Shown: positions 22,911 to 32,900 of the stretch, piece after piece | Layout of the letters: each line of letters begins with the position of its first letter | How positions within the stretch are numbered: the stretch's first letter is position 1 | Source of the DNA: Cinnamomum chago | Lineage: Eukaryota > Streptophyta > Magnoliopsida > Laurales > Lauraceae | DNA: 64,000 nt | Reading direction: 5' to 3' | NCBI GenBank assembly: GCA_038049695.1 | Contig: CP142452.1 | Span: forward strand, 48,380,501-48,444,500 | The notes under the pieces: generated by a model | Seen by the model: only the letters and a program-made list of their open reading frames with translations | Told to the model about the DNA's origin: nothing | Database searches by the model: none | Position numbers and translations under genes: made by a program

Positions 22911-23560
22911 GGCCTTGAACCTTATTGACCAACCTATTCTTTTTAAGTTAAATCATTGTGTTGGTCATGTTGCTTTGCATTTTGTTCCTTCTTAGTTACA
23001 TTTATTAAAATGCATTGTTTCTTTATGATCAATTGATTTTGTTTTCATGCACCATTCTTGTTACATATCATGGTTTTCAAAATCTTTTGATTATAATTTC
23101 ATCATGTTTGATTTGCTTTTTGCACACATATGTCTTGCATTGCATTTCTACATGATCAATTGATTGTGATTTCAAAAGCTTTCATAGCTAGAGTTTTCAT
23201 GATCAATTGTTGTTGAATAATTTGTGTAGATGTCTTAGTAAGATTTTTTGAACAAATGATTTGAATCAATTCAAGTTTTTCCATGGATTCCTAAGTTATA
23301 CTTTTATATGGAAAATCATTGTTTTGAAAAATCAACTTGTATGTGTTTCATTTAAGTCATATCTTTTAAAATACAATGTTGAAAATTGATCTTCAAAATC
23401 ATTCTTTTTATGCTCATTGTTGGATTTTGTTTATCAAAATTATTTGAAGATTGTTTGAATGGAAATGCTCAATAACATCATTAGTTATATTCATCTAAGC
23501 ATGTTCCATGTTCTCATTTCCTTTTCTTTTGGTTTCATTATCTTAGAAATGGAAATGTAT
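22911..23560 (+). other. Non-coding interior of A2 element, truncated
   Basis: This AT-rich stretch follows the Gag-like ORF and has no supportable gene, pol motif or LTR. It ends abruptly at about 23560, where chromovirus D gag begins inside its zinc knuckle (shared GATG at the join). The 3' LTR of A2 is therefore missing. Confidence 0.7.
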
Positions 23561-26500
23561 GATGTGGCTCCATGGCCCACCAGATGAGAGATTGCCCAAG
23601 GCAGAACAGACAGAATCAGCAGCAGCAGCAAGGGCCACAACGTCCACCACCACAGCATGCATTGGTTGTCCAAAACCAGCCTAGGCCACTTCAGCAGCAA
23701 GCACCACAGCAGCAGCAACATAGACCACAGCAACAACAGCAACAAGCTCGTCAGTAGGGACAGAACCCAAATCAGTGTGCACCTCAGCAGCATAGGAATG
23801 CACCCCAAGGCAGGCCACAGCAGGCACAGAATAGGCCCAACAGCGAGGCCAAATCTACGGAGTCAACAGAGTGGATGCAGAGGCAGCGGGTAATGTTGTA
23901 GAAGGTACACTCCTTGTTTATGGGATTAAAGCTATGATTTTGTTTGACCCTGGCTCTACACATTCTTTCGTGTCCCATAAGTTTGTTAAGTTGATTGATA
24001 TGCATGCTATAGAACTGGAGTTCATTTTGACTGTGGCAACCCCAGTAGGTAAAGAAGTTGTTTGTAGAACCTTTTATCCTAGTTGCACAGTCCAGATAGG
24101 AGAAGTGGTTTTAACTGCAGATCTCATTTCTTTGGAGATGTTTGATTATGATGTCATCTTAGGGATGGATTGGCTGGCAGGGTACCATGCCACAATGGAT
24201 TGTTTCCGTAAGACCCTTACTTTCAAGTTGGTTGAGACACCCGCAGGAGTGTCGTTTCAGGGAGAGAGGAGGAATCCTCGTGCAGGGTTTGTTTCAGCGT
24301 TGAAGGCTGACAGACTTTTGAGAAGTGGTTGTGAAGCTTATTTAGCGTTTATCACGGAGGATAAACGGTCCCAAGGGGTGGAGGAGATCCCAATTGTTTG
24401 GGAATTCCCGGATGTTTTTCCGGAGGAGATTCCAGGTTTGCCACCCATGAGGGAGAATCTGCTGTATGCTAAGCTTAATAAGTGTGAATTTTGGCTAGAC
24501 CAAGTAGCATTTCTAGGGCACATTATCTCAAGAGAAGGATTGTCAGTGGATCCGTCCAAGATTGAAGCAGTAGTGAATTGGGAAAGACCGAAGAATGTGA
24601 CAGAAATCAGGAGTTTTCTGGGATTGGCAGGTTACTATCGGAGGTTCGTGCAAGGTTTTTCGTCGATTGCGTCACCTTTGACGAAGTTGACAAGGAAAAA
24701 TGCACCATATGTGTGGACAGAGCAGTGTGAAGAGAGTTTCCAAGAGCTAAAGAAGAGATTGACTACAGCACCAGTCCTTACTTTGCCATCCGGGAGCGGC
24801 GGTTTCACCATTTTTACCGATGCTTCGAATGTTGGACTTGGTTGTGTGTTGATGCAAGAGGGAAAAGTGATTGCTTATGGATCTCGACAGTTGAAAGAGC
24901 ACGAGAAGAACTATGCCACCCATGATTTGGAGTTAGCAGCGGTTGTGTTCGCGTTGAAAATGTGGAGACATTACCTCTATGGAGAGCAGTTCGAAGTCCA
25001 CTCCGACCACCGCAGCTTACAGTACTTGTTTTCGCAGAAAGAATTGAACATGAGGCAGAGAAGATGGATGGAATATATTAAGGACTATGATTTTCCAATC
25101 AAGTACCACCCGGGGAAGGCTAATGTAGTTGCAGATGCCTTGAGTAGGAAATCGGTAGGCTTGGCAAACCTAAGTGGCACTTGTATTTTCGAACAGTTTG
25201 AAGAGTTGAGTTTAGGCTTACAGCCTCTAAGGAAGGGTGTTTTGTTAGCTAACATGACGGTGTCAGAACCTTTTTTCATTCAGAAGATCAAGGATAGTCA
25301 GTTGCAAGATCCAGAGTTGGTTAAGATTTCAGAGCATATAGCAGAACGTCCTAACTTCCGTTTTGTTGATGGAGTTTTGTATTACAGTGACCGTCTGTGT
25401 GTGCCTAACATGGAAGATTTGAGGAACGACATCATGACTGAGGCTCATAGCATGAAGTACTCTATGCATCCAGGCAGCACAAAGATGTATCAGAATTTGA
25501 AGGGTAGATTTTGGTGGAACAACATGAAGAGAGAGATTGCAGCGTTTGTCTCCCGTTGCATGACCTGTCAGTTGATTAAGGCAGAGCATCAGAGGCCTCC
25601 AGGCTTGTTACAGCCATTAGAAATTCCGGAATGGAAGTGGGAGCACATTACTATGGACTTTATTTCGGGATTACCGAGGACTAGTAGAGGCAACGATGCG
25701 ATTTGGGTCATTGTGGACCGTCTCACCAAGTAAGCGCATTTCCTTGCTATGAAGACAGGGAAGAAGATGCACATGCTACCTTTGGCAGAGTTGTTTGTCA
25801 GCGAGATTGTCAGTCGTCACGGGCAGCCAGTTTCTATCACATCTGACAGAGACAGCAGATTTGTCTCGAGGTTCTGGAAGACATTGCACGAGTCTATGGG
25901 TACGAGATTACAGTTTAGCACAGCGTATCACCCTCAGACAGATGGCCAGTCAGAGAGGACGATTCAGACTTTAGAAGACATGCTCCGTGCTTGTGTGTTA
26001 GATTTCAAGACTCAATGGGATGAGACTCTACCATTGTGTGAGTTCGCGTACAACAACAGCTACCACTCGAGCATTGGGATGGCTCCTTTTTAGGCTTTGT
26101 ATGGCAGAAGGTGTAGGACACCTGTTTGTTGGGAAGAAGTCGGCACTCGCAGTTTCCATGGACCGACTATGGTTAGTGAGACCAGCGACAAGATCAAGTT
26201 GATTCAAGAGCGTCTGAAAGTGTCCCGGAGTAGACAGAAGAGCTATGCAGACTCCCACCGCAGAGATTTACAGTTCAAGGAAGGAGACAAGGTTTTCTTG
26301 AAAGTGTCACCTACAAGGGGAACATTGAGATTTGGACAGAAGGACAAGCTATCACGGAGATACATTGGACCCTATGACATTGTGAGCAAGATTGGTGACG
26401 TGGCCTATAGATTGGCCTTACCACCTGAGCTATCTGGTGTACACAACGTCTTCCATGTGTCTATGTTGAAGAAGTATGTTCCCGATCCTTCGCATGTACT

Positions 26501-26738
26501 TCGGCATGAACCATTAGAGATCAGAGAGGATGCTACCTATGTAGAGAAGCCCGTTGAGATCATCGACACAAAGGAACAAGAGTTGAGGACTCGGACTATT
26601 CAGTGGGTGAAAGTATTGTGGGAGAATCATGGACCGGAAGAGGCAACGTGGGAATTACGAGATCAAGTGCAGAAGAAGTACCCACATCTTCTACCAGAGG
26701 TGAGTCTTATGTTTCATTTGGAGGACCAAATGCCCTAA
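23561..26738 (+). pseudogene. Family D copy 1: truncated gag-pol with RT deletion
   Basis: It begins in the Gag zinc knuckle ([11 protein letters not shown]) and continues through a glutamine-rich linker (TAG at 23755-23757 in place of CAG; one-base loss near 23849). The protease has [12 protein letters not shown]. It then jumps from GLPPMRE directly to NLLYAKLNK: 576 bp, 192 residues, are missing in frame compared with copy 2, including the [11 protein letters not shown] active site. RNase H ([12 protein letters not shown]), the integrase zinc region and the core follow. TAA at 25731-25733 is the stop shared by copies 1-3. TAG at 26092-26094 interrupts MAPFxALYG, as in copy 3. A chromodomain-like PEEATWELRDQV ends the frame. 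Confidence 0.9.
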
Positions 26739-26749
26739 GGGGTGGAGGA
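26737..26749 (+). other. Polypurine tract of family D copy 1
   Basis: AAGGGGTGGAGGA immediately before the LTR start at 26750. Identical tracts precede the LTRs at 34715, 45724 (family B) and 57344. It would prime plus-strand cDNA synthesis. Confidence 0.75.
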
Positions 26750-29748
26750 TGTAAGACCCCGACCCGAGTGAACCCGATTAGTGCTAATTAAGTTGCGTGT
26801 TAGTGCTAAGCTTGATTAGTGTTTTTGGTTAAGTTGGGTTTAGAATAACCTTGATTCTAGTTTTGGGCTACTTTGAGTGTTTTGATGGCTAGTGGAGCCC
26901 TTTGGGGGTTCCCTTTTCGGCTTTGCGTTTTCTTGAGAAATTTTCCCGATTTGTTGTGAATTGTTTTTTTGGCCCGTTGCATTCATCTTGAGGAATCCGA
27001 CAACTTTCATGTTGATCCCGTCCTCGTTTGAGATCCCGAAACCCGATTTCATAGCCTTGAGGGTAAAACAGTCATTTCACTCCAAATCTGTACTCAAAAC
27101 TTGATATTCCCGAAACCCGCGAAACATACACTTTTTGGAAACTAGATATTTCAACGAACATTTCTTCCTTCTTCGTCGAATTCATCCGAGGACCCGAGAG
27201 AGATGATTTCAGCCAATGTAGCTCCTTTAGTTGTGGGACCCAACCCAACCCAACCCAACTCACTTGTTAACAAGGGAAGCCATTTCCCATTCATTTCATT
27301 CTTCATATTCCAGCACAAGAGGAGAGCCTAGGGTTTCCTTGCTTTTCTCTTCTTCTTCTTGCTTCTCCATCTCCAATCCACACCAAACTTGCATCAACCA
27401 AGAAATGGAGAACATCTTCTTCTTCCTCTTCACCATGGCTCCCTATTGATACCATTTGTGGAGAAAACCCTCCATTCCAAGACCTCCATTGAGCTTACTC
27501 TTGCCATTAGAGGACCTTAAAGGTAAGTAATCATCCCCATCTCCTAGATTAGTGTTCCTCTAGCCCTTGAGAAGCTACATTTGCATTATTGTTGGTTCTT
27601 TCATTTTCATTCTTTGTGTAACCCATTTTAGGGTTGTTTTTGGGGGTTTTTTTTATTGTAGCTTGGCTTTGAGCAATAGAAGTGAATAGAGGCTTGATTT
27701 CAGCTAGCTTGGACTTGAGGCAAGTGAATGTTTGGATGTTTTTTTTTAGTTTGAAATGGTTTGGTGAAGTATTTATGGACTTTCCATGCTTTCATTAATG
27801 TGTTTTTAGTTGAAATAAATGCTCATAATGCATCTTGATAGCCTCATTTAATGCCTTGGAAAACATGTGTTTAAGTCATCTTGTTTATAGTTCTAAGTGG
27901 TTGTTGATGTGTTGGAAGGAAAGGAAAAAGGGAAGAAAAATCAGTGTCCCGGACCTGCTACACGCCCAGGTCCGATCGATCGGACGTGCAGGCCGATCGA
28001 TCGGTCTGTTTTTAACTGAGAGGCTTTTTGAGCCGATCGATCGGACTCTGTGCATAAATGGGTTTTGATAAAAAAAAAAAATTATGGACCTTGGCTACCC
28101 TCCTTGGACTCACTTGACCATATGTGAGAGCGTCTTGAGCCGATGCTCTTCACGGTTGGTTCGGATGCATCGAAGTTCAATCTATTTCAATCTTGAACGG
28201 GATGGAACGACACGATATCTTCTTCATACCTAAATGCAAAGTCTATTTCCTTGGGTATCGCGAATTCTATTCCTTTCGGTGACTGAGTAGGTTGCTCGAT
28301 GGTTCCGGGTTGACATCATACTTAGGATGGACCGTTTATAGTCTTGATTTTTCTATCATAGCATCTAGTACTATCCATAAGCTCAATTTAAGTTTTGAAA
28401 ATCGTAAAAGTGGATAAGGAGCCCGGAATGTCTTCAAACTCAAGGAGTACCAAGTCATTTCCATAATCGACATACGGGACCCCTATCCACTCAAATAGAT
28501 CTTAAAACCATTATCTTTCCCGAATTGGTATAGTTCATTATAATCTTCATTTCCAAGATTTACATTACATGACTTGTTTTCCCCGAAGCATTGTTATACA
28601 CTTGAAATGGTTACTTGACCCGAAGTGCATTGCACCACATGATATGTCAGTGTGCCCTTGAGCACCCCCGTCTCGCCCGTTTGATTATATATTTGTACTT
28701 GATTTACTTGCATTGTCTCGATTGTATTTGACCTATGAGTCGGCACCACTAAGCTTGGATAACCTCGTTGGTTTGATCCACCGACCTGGAGATCCCCCTC
28801 TTGTCCCGCCAGCTGCAGTTTGGATCCCGCTACCCGGTCATTACCGTGGTCTTGTCCCGATGCCGCAGATTGCTACTGTGGTCCCCGATGCCCGGCTCGC
28901 TACCGTGGTCATGTATAGTATATGTATATGTAATTATATGAGATCCCCTGTTTCTCCTCACCTCGAGTGACTGAGATCAGGGCCTAGTTATTGCTCTATC
29001 ACCTTAGTGATAGAGGACTTAGCTTCGTGTGGTCGCCATCTTGCTTGTTCCTGATTCCTTGGATACCCTATGAGTTTTATCTTGTTTACATGTTTTTCTA
29101 ACTAATGATTTATCTATTTTATGAGAGTTCTTGCTTAAACAGATTTCCATGATTTTCGAGATATTTCATCTATTATATGTTGTTGTATCTTCTCACTCTC
29201 TTGTCAGACCGTCGTGTCTGATCATTTGCTTTGGTACTCAGGTCCCGTTGCCGGTTTCCTTGAGGAGGAGCCGGAGGAGGCGGCAGGTGAGCTACAACCT
29301 CTAGTTGAGTGGCGTGCTGACGATGTCATGTAGACATCGGGTTGCTGCAAGAGGCGTAACATTTTGGGGAGAACTTATTAACCATTCTTTTGGGTTTTTA
29401 TTTTGTAATATTGGCCTTTGTTGGCCTCTAATTTTGGGGAATGTAACTAAATGATATTTTGTCTAACTTTAACAACTTTTGGGAAACTTGGTATAGATCA
29501 TTGCACATTCTGATCCAGTTTTAATATTTGATATTAATGCTGGCATGATTAGAGATAGTCTACTATTTGATTTGCTACTCGCTTCCGCACTCAAAAGAAA
29601 TATTCATGCAAGGTTGTGATATCCTCACCGCGGACACCTGTGGGAAATTAAATAAGTTGTATAGTGTGGATGAAGATAATCCTCTTTAATCATTATTCAC
29701 CAAGTGTCCCGATCCCGGATTGGGGATTCCCGGTCCGGGGTCGCGACA
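26750..29748 (+). repeat. Family D LTR 1 (shared by copies 1 and 2)
   Basis: It runs TGTAAGACCCCG to GGGGTCGCGACA, 2999 bp, about 98.5% identical to LTR 2 (about 40 differences counted by eye). Visible elements: a (CCCAA)4 tract near 27238; donor-like AAG|GTAAGT at 27523; acceptor TTATTGTAG ending at 27661; GC donor GAG|GCAAGTGA at 27720; three CCGATCGATCGG palindromes (27972-27983, 27993-28004, 28033-28044); a CAGAC/GTCTG hairpin at 29205-29220; and a short frame ending EWRADDVM-stop at 29333, with a CGATGTC/GACATCG hairpin at 29321-29339. The 85-codon ORF at 28713 is not otherwise supported. Confidence 0.92.
27523..27661 (+). other. Predicted leader intron 1 in D LTR 1
   Basis: AAAG|GTAAGTAA begins it and a T-rich TTTTTTTTATTGTAG ends it, 139 bp. 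Equivalent pairs occur at 35503-35640 and 58107-58245 (family D), 38767-38913 (B, 147 bp), 50682-50819 (E, 138 bp), 4034-4146 (C, 113 bp) and 7666-7520 on the minus strand (solo B, 147 bp). Prediction from motifs and conserved spacing only. Confidence 0.45.
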
Positions 29749-29905
29749 GACTGGTATCAGAGCAAGACGTATTTCAAGCAATTAAAAGAAACTAGAAATC
29801 CTAAGGACGTGGCGAGGATCCGTTAGATCTTTCGTTAGCTAGTATCGTGTGAGCAATGTGTGACCCTTTTATTGGATTATTATGTGCTAACCATTTGTTT
29901 TGCAG
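27720..29905 (+). other. Predicted leader intron 2, LTR to gag (GC-AG type)
   Basis: The donor GAG|GCAAGTGA matches the GC-AG intron consensus. The acceptor TTTGTTTTGCAG ends at 29905, four bases before the gag ATG at 29910. The exon between the two predicted introns is 58 bp in families D and E and 55 bp in B. Removal would delete about 2.2 kb of leader including the primer site, giving a short-leader gag mRNA. Unproven. Confidence 0.35.
29752..29763 (+). other. Primer-binding site, family D copy 2
   Basis: TGGTATCAGAGC three bases after the LTR end, complementary to initiator methionine tRNA. The same site follows the LTRs at 37727 and 60332. Confidence 0.85.
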
Positions 29906-29909
29906 CATC

Positions 29910-32900
29910 ATGCCTCCACGTAAGAGACCGTTGAATGGCAACCCTACTGCAAGCAATATTGATCATACAGGGCCTCTAGAAGAGGATATAGTGGAGAACA
30001 ATCCACCTAATCAATTTCAGGAAATGATGCAAGCCATGCTTGAGCAGCAACGTCAAGCTAATGAGAACCAGGCCAGATTGCAAGAGCAGATGCTCAAAAG
30101 GGAAGAAGATCATGCTAGAGAGATGACAGAAATGCAGGGGCAATTGCTTGAGGTCTTGCAAAGAAGACCAGCTCCGGTTCAACCCCAACCAGCTATAGTC
30201 ATAAACCAAAGGCAACATGATCCCAATGCCTTGTTTGAACGGTTCAGGAAAAGAGCTCCGAAGGAATTCCTTGGGGAAGAGGACCCACTAGCTGCAGATG
30301 ACTGGCTGGAACACACCGAGAACATCTTTGAGATCTTTCAGTGTACGGGAAGTGATAGAGTGAAGCTAGCATCATCCCTTTTTGTTGGCACAGCAGATAG
30401 ATGGTGGAAGACGGTAAGAGAAGAATATAGAACCATGGCTGATGCAGAAGTGTGGGCAAAATTCAAGAGGCAGTTTCATGACAAATATGTACCCGCTCAC
30501 GTCAAGAAGCAAAAGGCTATAGAGTTTCAGCAGTTGGTGCAAGGGAGCATGACAGTCCTCGAATACCTTACCAAGTTCGAGAGATTGTCTAGGTATGCCC
30601 CGGAGTTGGTGGATACCGTTGAGAAGAAAATTGCTAAATTCTTTGAGGGGCTCAATCCCTTCATTGAGAGAGATGCCACCGGAGTGGTGCCACCGGTAAC
30701 TTTTGATGAGGCAGTGAAGAGAGCCTACAAATTTGAGAACTTCCACAACAAAATCCTCAAAGTGCAAGGCAAGAGTCCAGCCTAGCAGCAGCAGAACTAT
30801 CAGCATCAAAGGAACCATCAGAACAAGAGACAGAGGACAGAACCAAATGCTCAGGGTCCATTGGTTTGTACCCATTGTGGGAAGAACCATGAGAGTGCAC
30901 AATGTCGTACCTTGACAGGAGCATGTTTCAGATGTGGCTCCATGGCCCACCAGATGAGAGATTGCCCAAGGCAGAACAGACAGAATCAGCAGCAGCAGCA
31001 AGGGCCACAATGTCCACCACCACAGCATGCATTGGTTGTCCAAAACCAGCCTAGGCCACTTCAACAGCAAGCACCACAGCAGCAGCAGTTTAGACAGCAG
31101 CATCAGCATAGACCACAGCAACAACAACAACAAGCTCGTCAGCAGGGACAGAACCCAAATCAGCGTGCACCTCAGCAGCATAGGAATGCACCCCAAGGCA
31201 GGCCACAGCAGGCACAGAATAGGCCCCAACAGCGAGGCCAAATCTACGGAGTCAACAAAGTGGATGCAGAGGCAGCGGGTAATGTTGTAGAAGGTACACT
31301 CCTTGTTTATGGGATTAAATCTATGATTTTGTTTGACCCTGGCTCTACACATTCTTTCGTGTCCCATAAGTTTGCTAAGTTGATTGATATGCATGCTATA
31401 GAACTGGAGTTCATTTTGACAGTGGCAACCCCAGTAGGTAAAGAAGTTGTTTGTAGAACCTTTTATCCTAGTTGCACAGTCCAGATAGGAGAAGTGGTTT
31501 TAACCGCAGATCTCATTTCTTTGGAGATGTTTGATTATGATGTCATCTTAGGGATGGATTGGCTGGCAGGGTACCATGCCACAATGGATTGTTTCCATAA
31601 GACCCTTACTTTCAAGTTGGTTGAGACACCCGCAGGAGTGTCATTTCAGGGAGAGAGGAGGAATCCTCGTGCAGGGTTTGTTTCAGCGTTGAAGGCTGAC
31701 AGACTTTTGAGAAGTGGTTGTGAAGCTTATTTAGCGTTTATCACGGAGGATAAACGGTCCCAAGGGGTGGAGGAGATCCCAATTGTTTGGGAGCTCCCGG
31801 ATGTTTGTCCGGAGGAGATTCCAGGTTTGCCACCCATGAGAGAGATCGATTTCACTATCGAGTTGCTACCAGGGACCGCTCCGATATCTATTGCACCATA
31901 TAGAATGGCAACAGCGGAGTTGGGAGAGTTGAAGACCCAGTTACAAGAGTTATTGGACAAAGGTTTTGTGAGACCAAGTGTTTCACCATGGGGAGCTCCA
32001 GTGTTGTTTGTTAAGAAGAAGGATGGTTCGATGAGGATGTGTATAGATTACAGAAGATTGAACCAAGTGACCATCAAGAACAAGTATCCATTACCAAGAA
32101 TAAATGAATTGTTTGATCAGTTGCAAGGTGCATCATACTTTTCGAAGATTGACTTGAGATCTGGTTACCATCAGCTGAGAGTTAGAGAAACAGATGTGTT
32201 GAAAACAGCTTTCCGGACGAGATATGGCCACTATGAGTTCCTAGTGATGCCATTTGGGTTGACTAATGAACCGGCAGTGTTCATGGCATTGATGAACAAT
32301 ATATTTGCAGAGTATCTAGATCAGTTTGTTGTAGTGTTTATTGATGACATTTTGGTGTACTCCAAGACCAAGGAAGAGCATGAAGAGCATTTGAGGATTG
32401 CGTTGCAACTCTTGAGGGAGAATCTGTTGTATGCTAAGCTTAATAAGTGTGAATTTTGGCTAGACCAAGTAGCATTTCTAGGGCACATTATCTCAAGAGA
32501 AGGATTGTCAGTGGATCCGTCCAAGATTGAAGCAGTAGTGAATTGGGAAAGACCGAAGAATGTGACAGAAATCAGGAGTTTTCTGGGATTGGCAGGTTAC
32601 TATCGGAGGTTCGTGCAAGGTTTTTCGTCGATTGCGTCACCTTTGACGAAGTTGACAAGGAAAAATGCACCATATGTGTGGACAGAGCAGTGTGAAGAGA
32701 GTTTCCAAGATCTAAAGAAGAGATTGAATACAGCACCAGTCCTTACTTTGCCATCCGGGAGCGGCGGTTTCACCATTTTTACCGATGCTTCGAATGTTGG
32801 ACTTGGTTGTGTGTTGATGCAAGAGGGAAAAGTGATTGCTTATGGATCTCGACAGTTGAAAGAGCACGAGAAGAACTATGCCACCCATGATTTGGAGTTA

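Noticed and set aside
25731-25733. Programmed stop readthrough in D integrase
   Set aside because: The context AAG TAA GCG is not a known readthrough signal, and integrase readthrough has no precedent in these families. An inherited nonsense change is the simpler reading, although it is shared.
23561-26749. Host zinc-knuckle gene at 23561
   Set aside because: The sequence is identical to Gag of the D copies and continues into protease and integrase.
27237-27260. (CCCAA)n as possible telomere-like repeat
   Set aside because: The plant telomere unit is CCCTAAA. This is a short LTR microsatellite with two to seven units.
28713-28970. 85-codon ORF present in all three D LTRs (also 36692 and 59297)
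   Set aside because: Conserved only among near-identical LTRs. There is no counterpart frame in families B or C and no protein features.
29752-29763. TGGTATCAGAGC as part of a tRNA gene
   Set aside because: There is no cloverleaf around it. It directly follows LTR ends and is a primer-binding site.
30372-31394. Long antisense ORF (340 codons) opposite D gag, also at 48930-49799 and 60956-61978
   Set aside because: It is leucine-rich because it mirrors the CAG glutamine repeats of gag. It has no domain, and its presence in several copies follows from their sequence identity.
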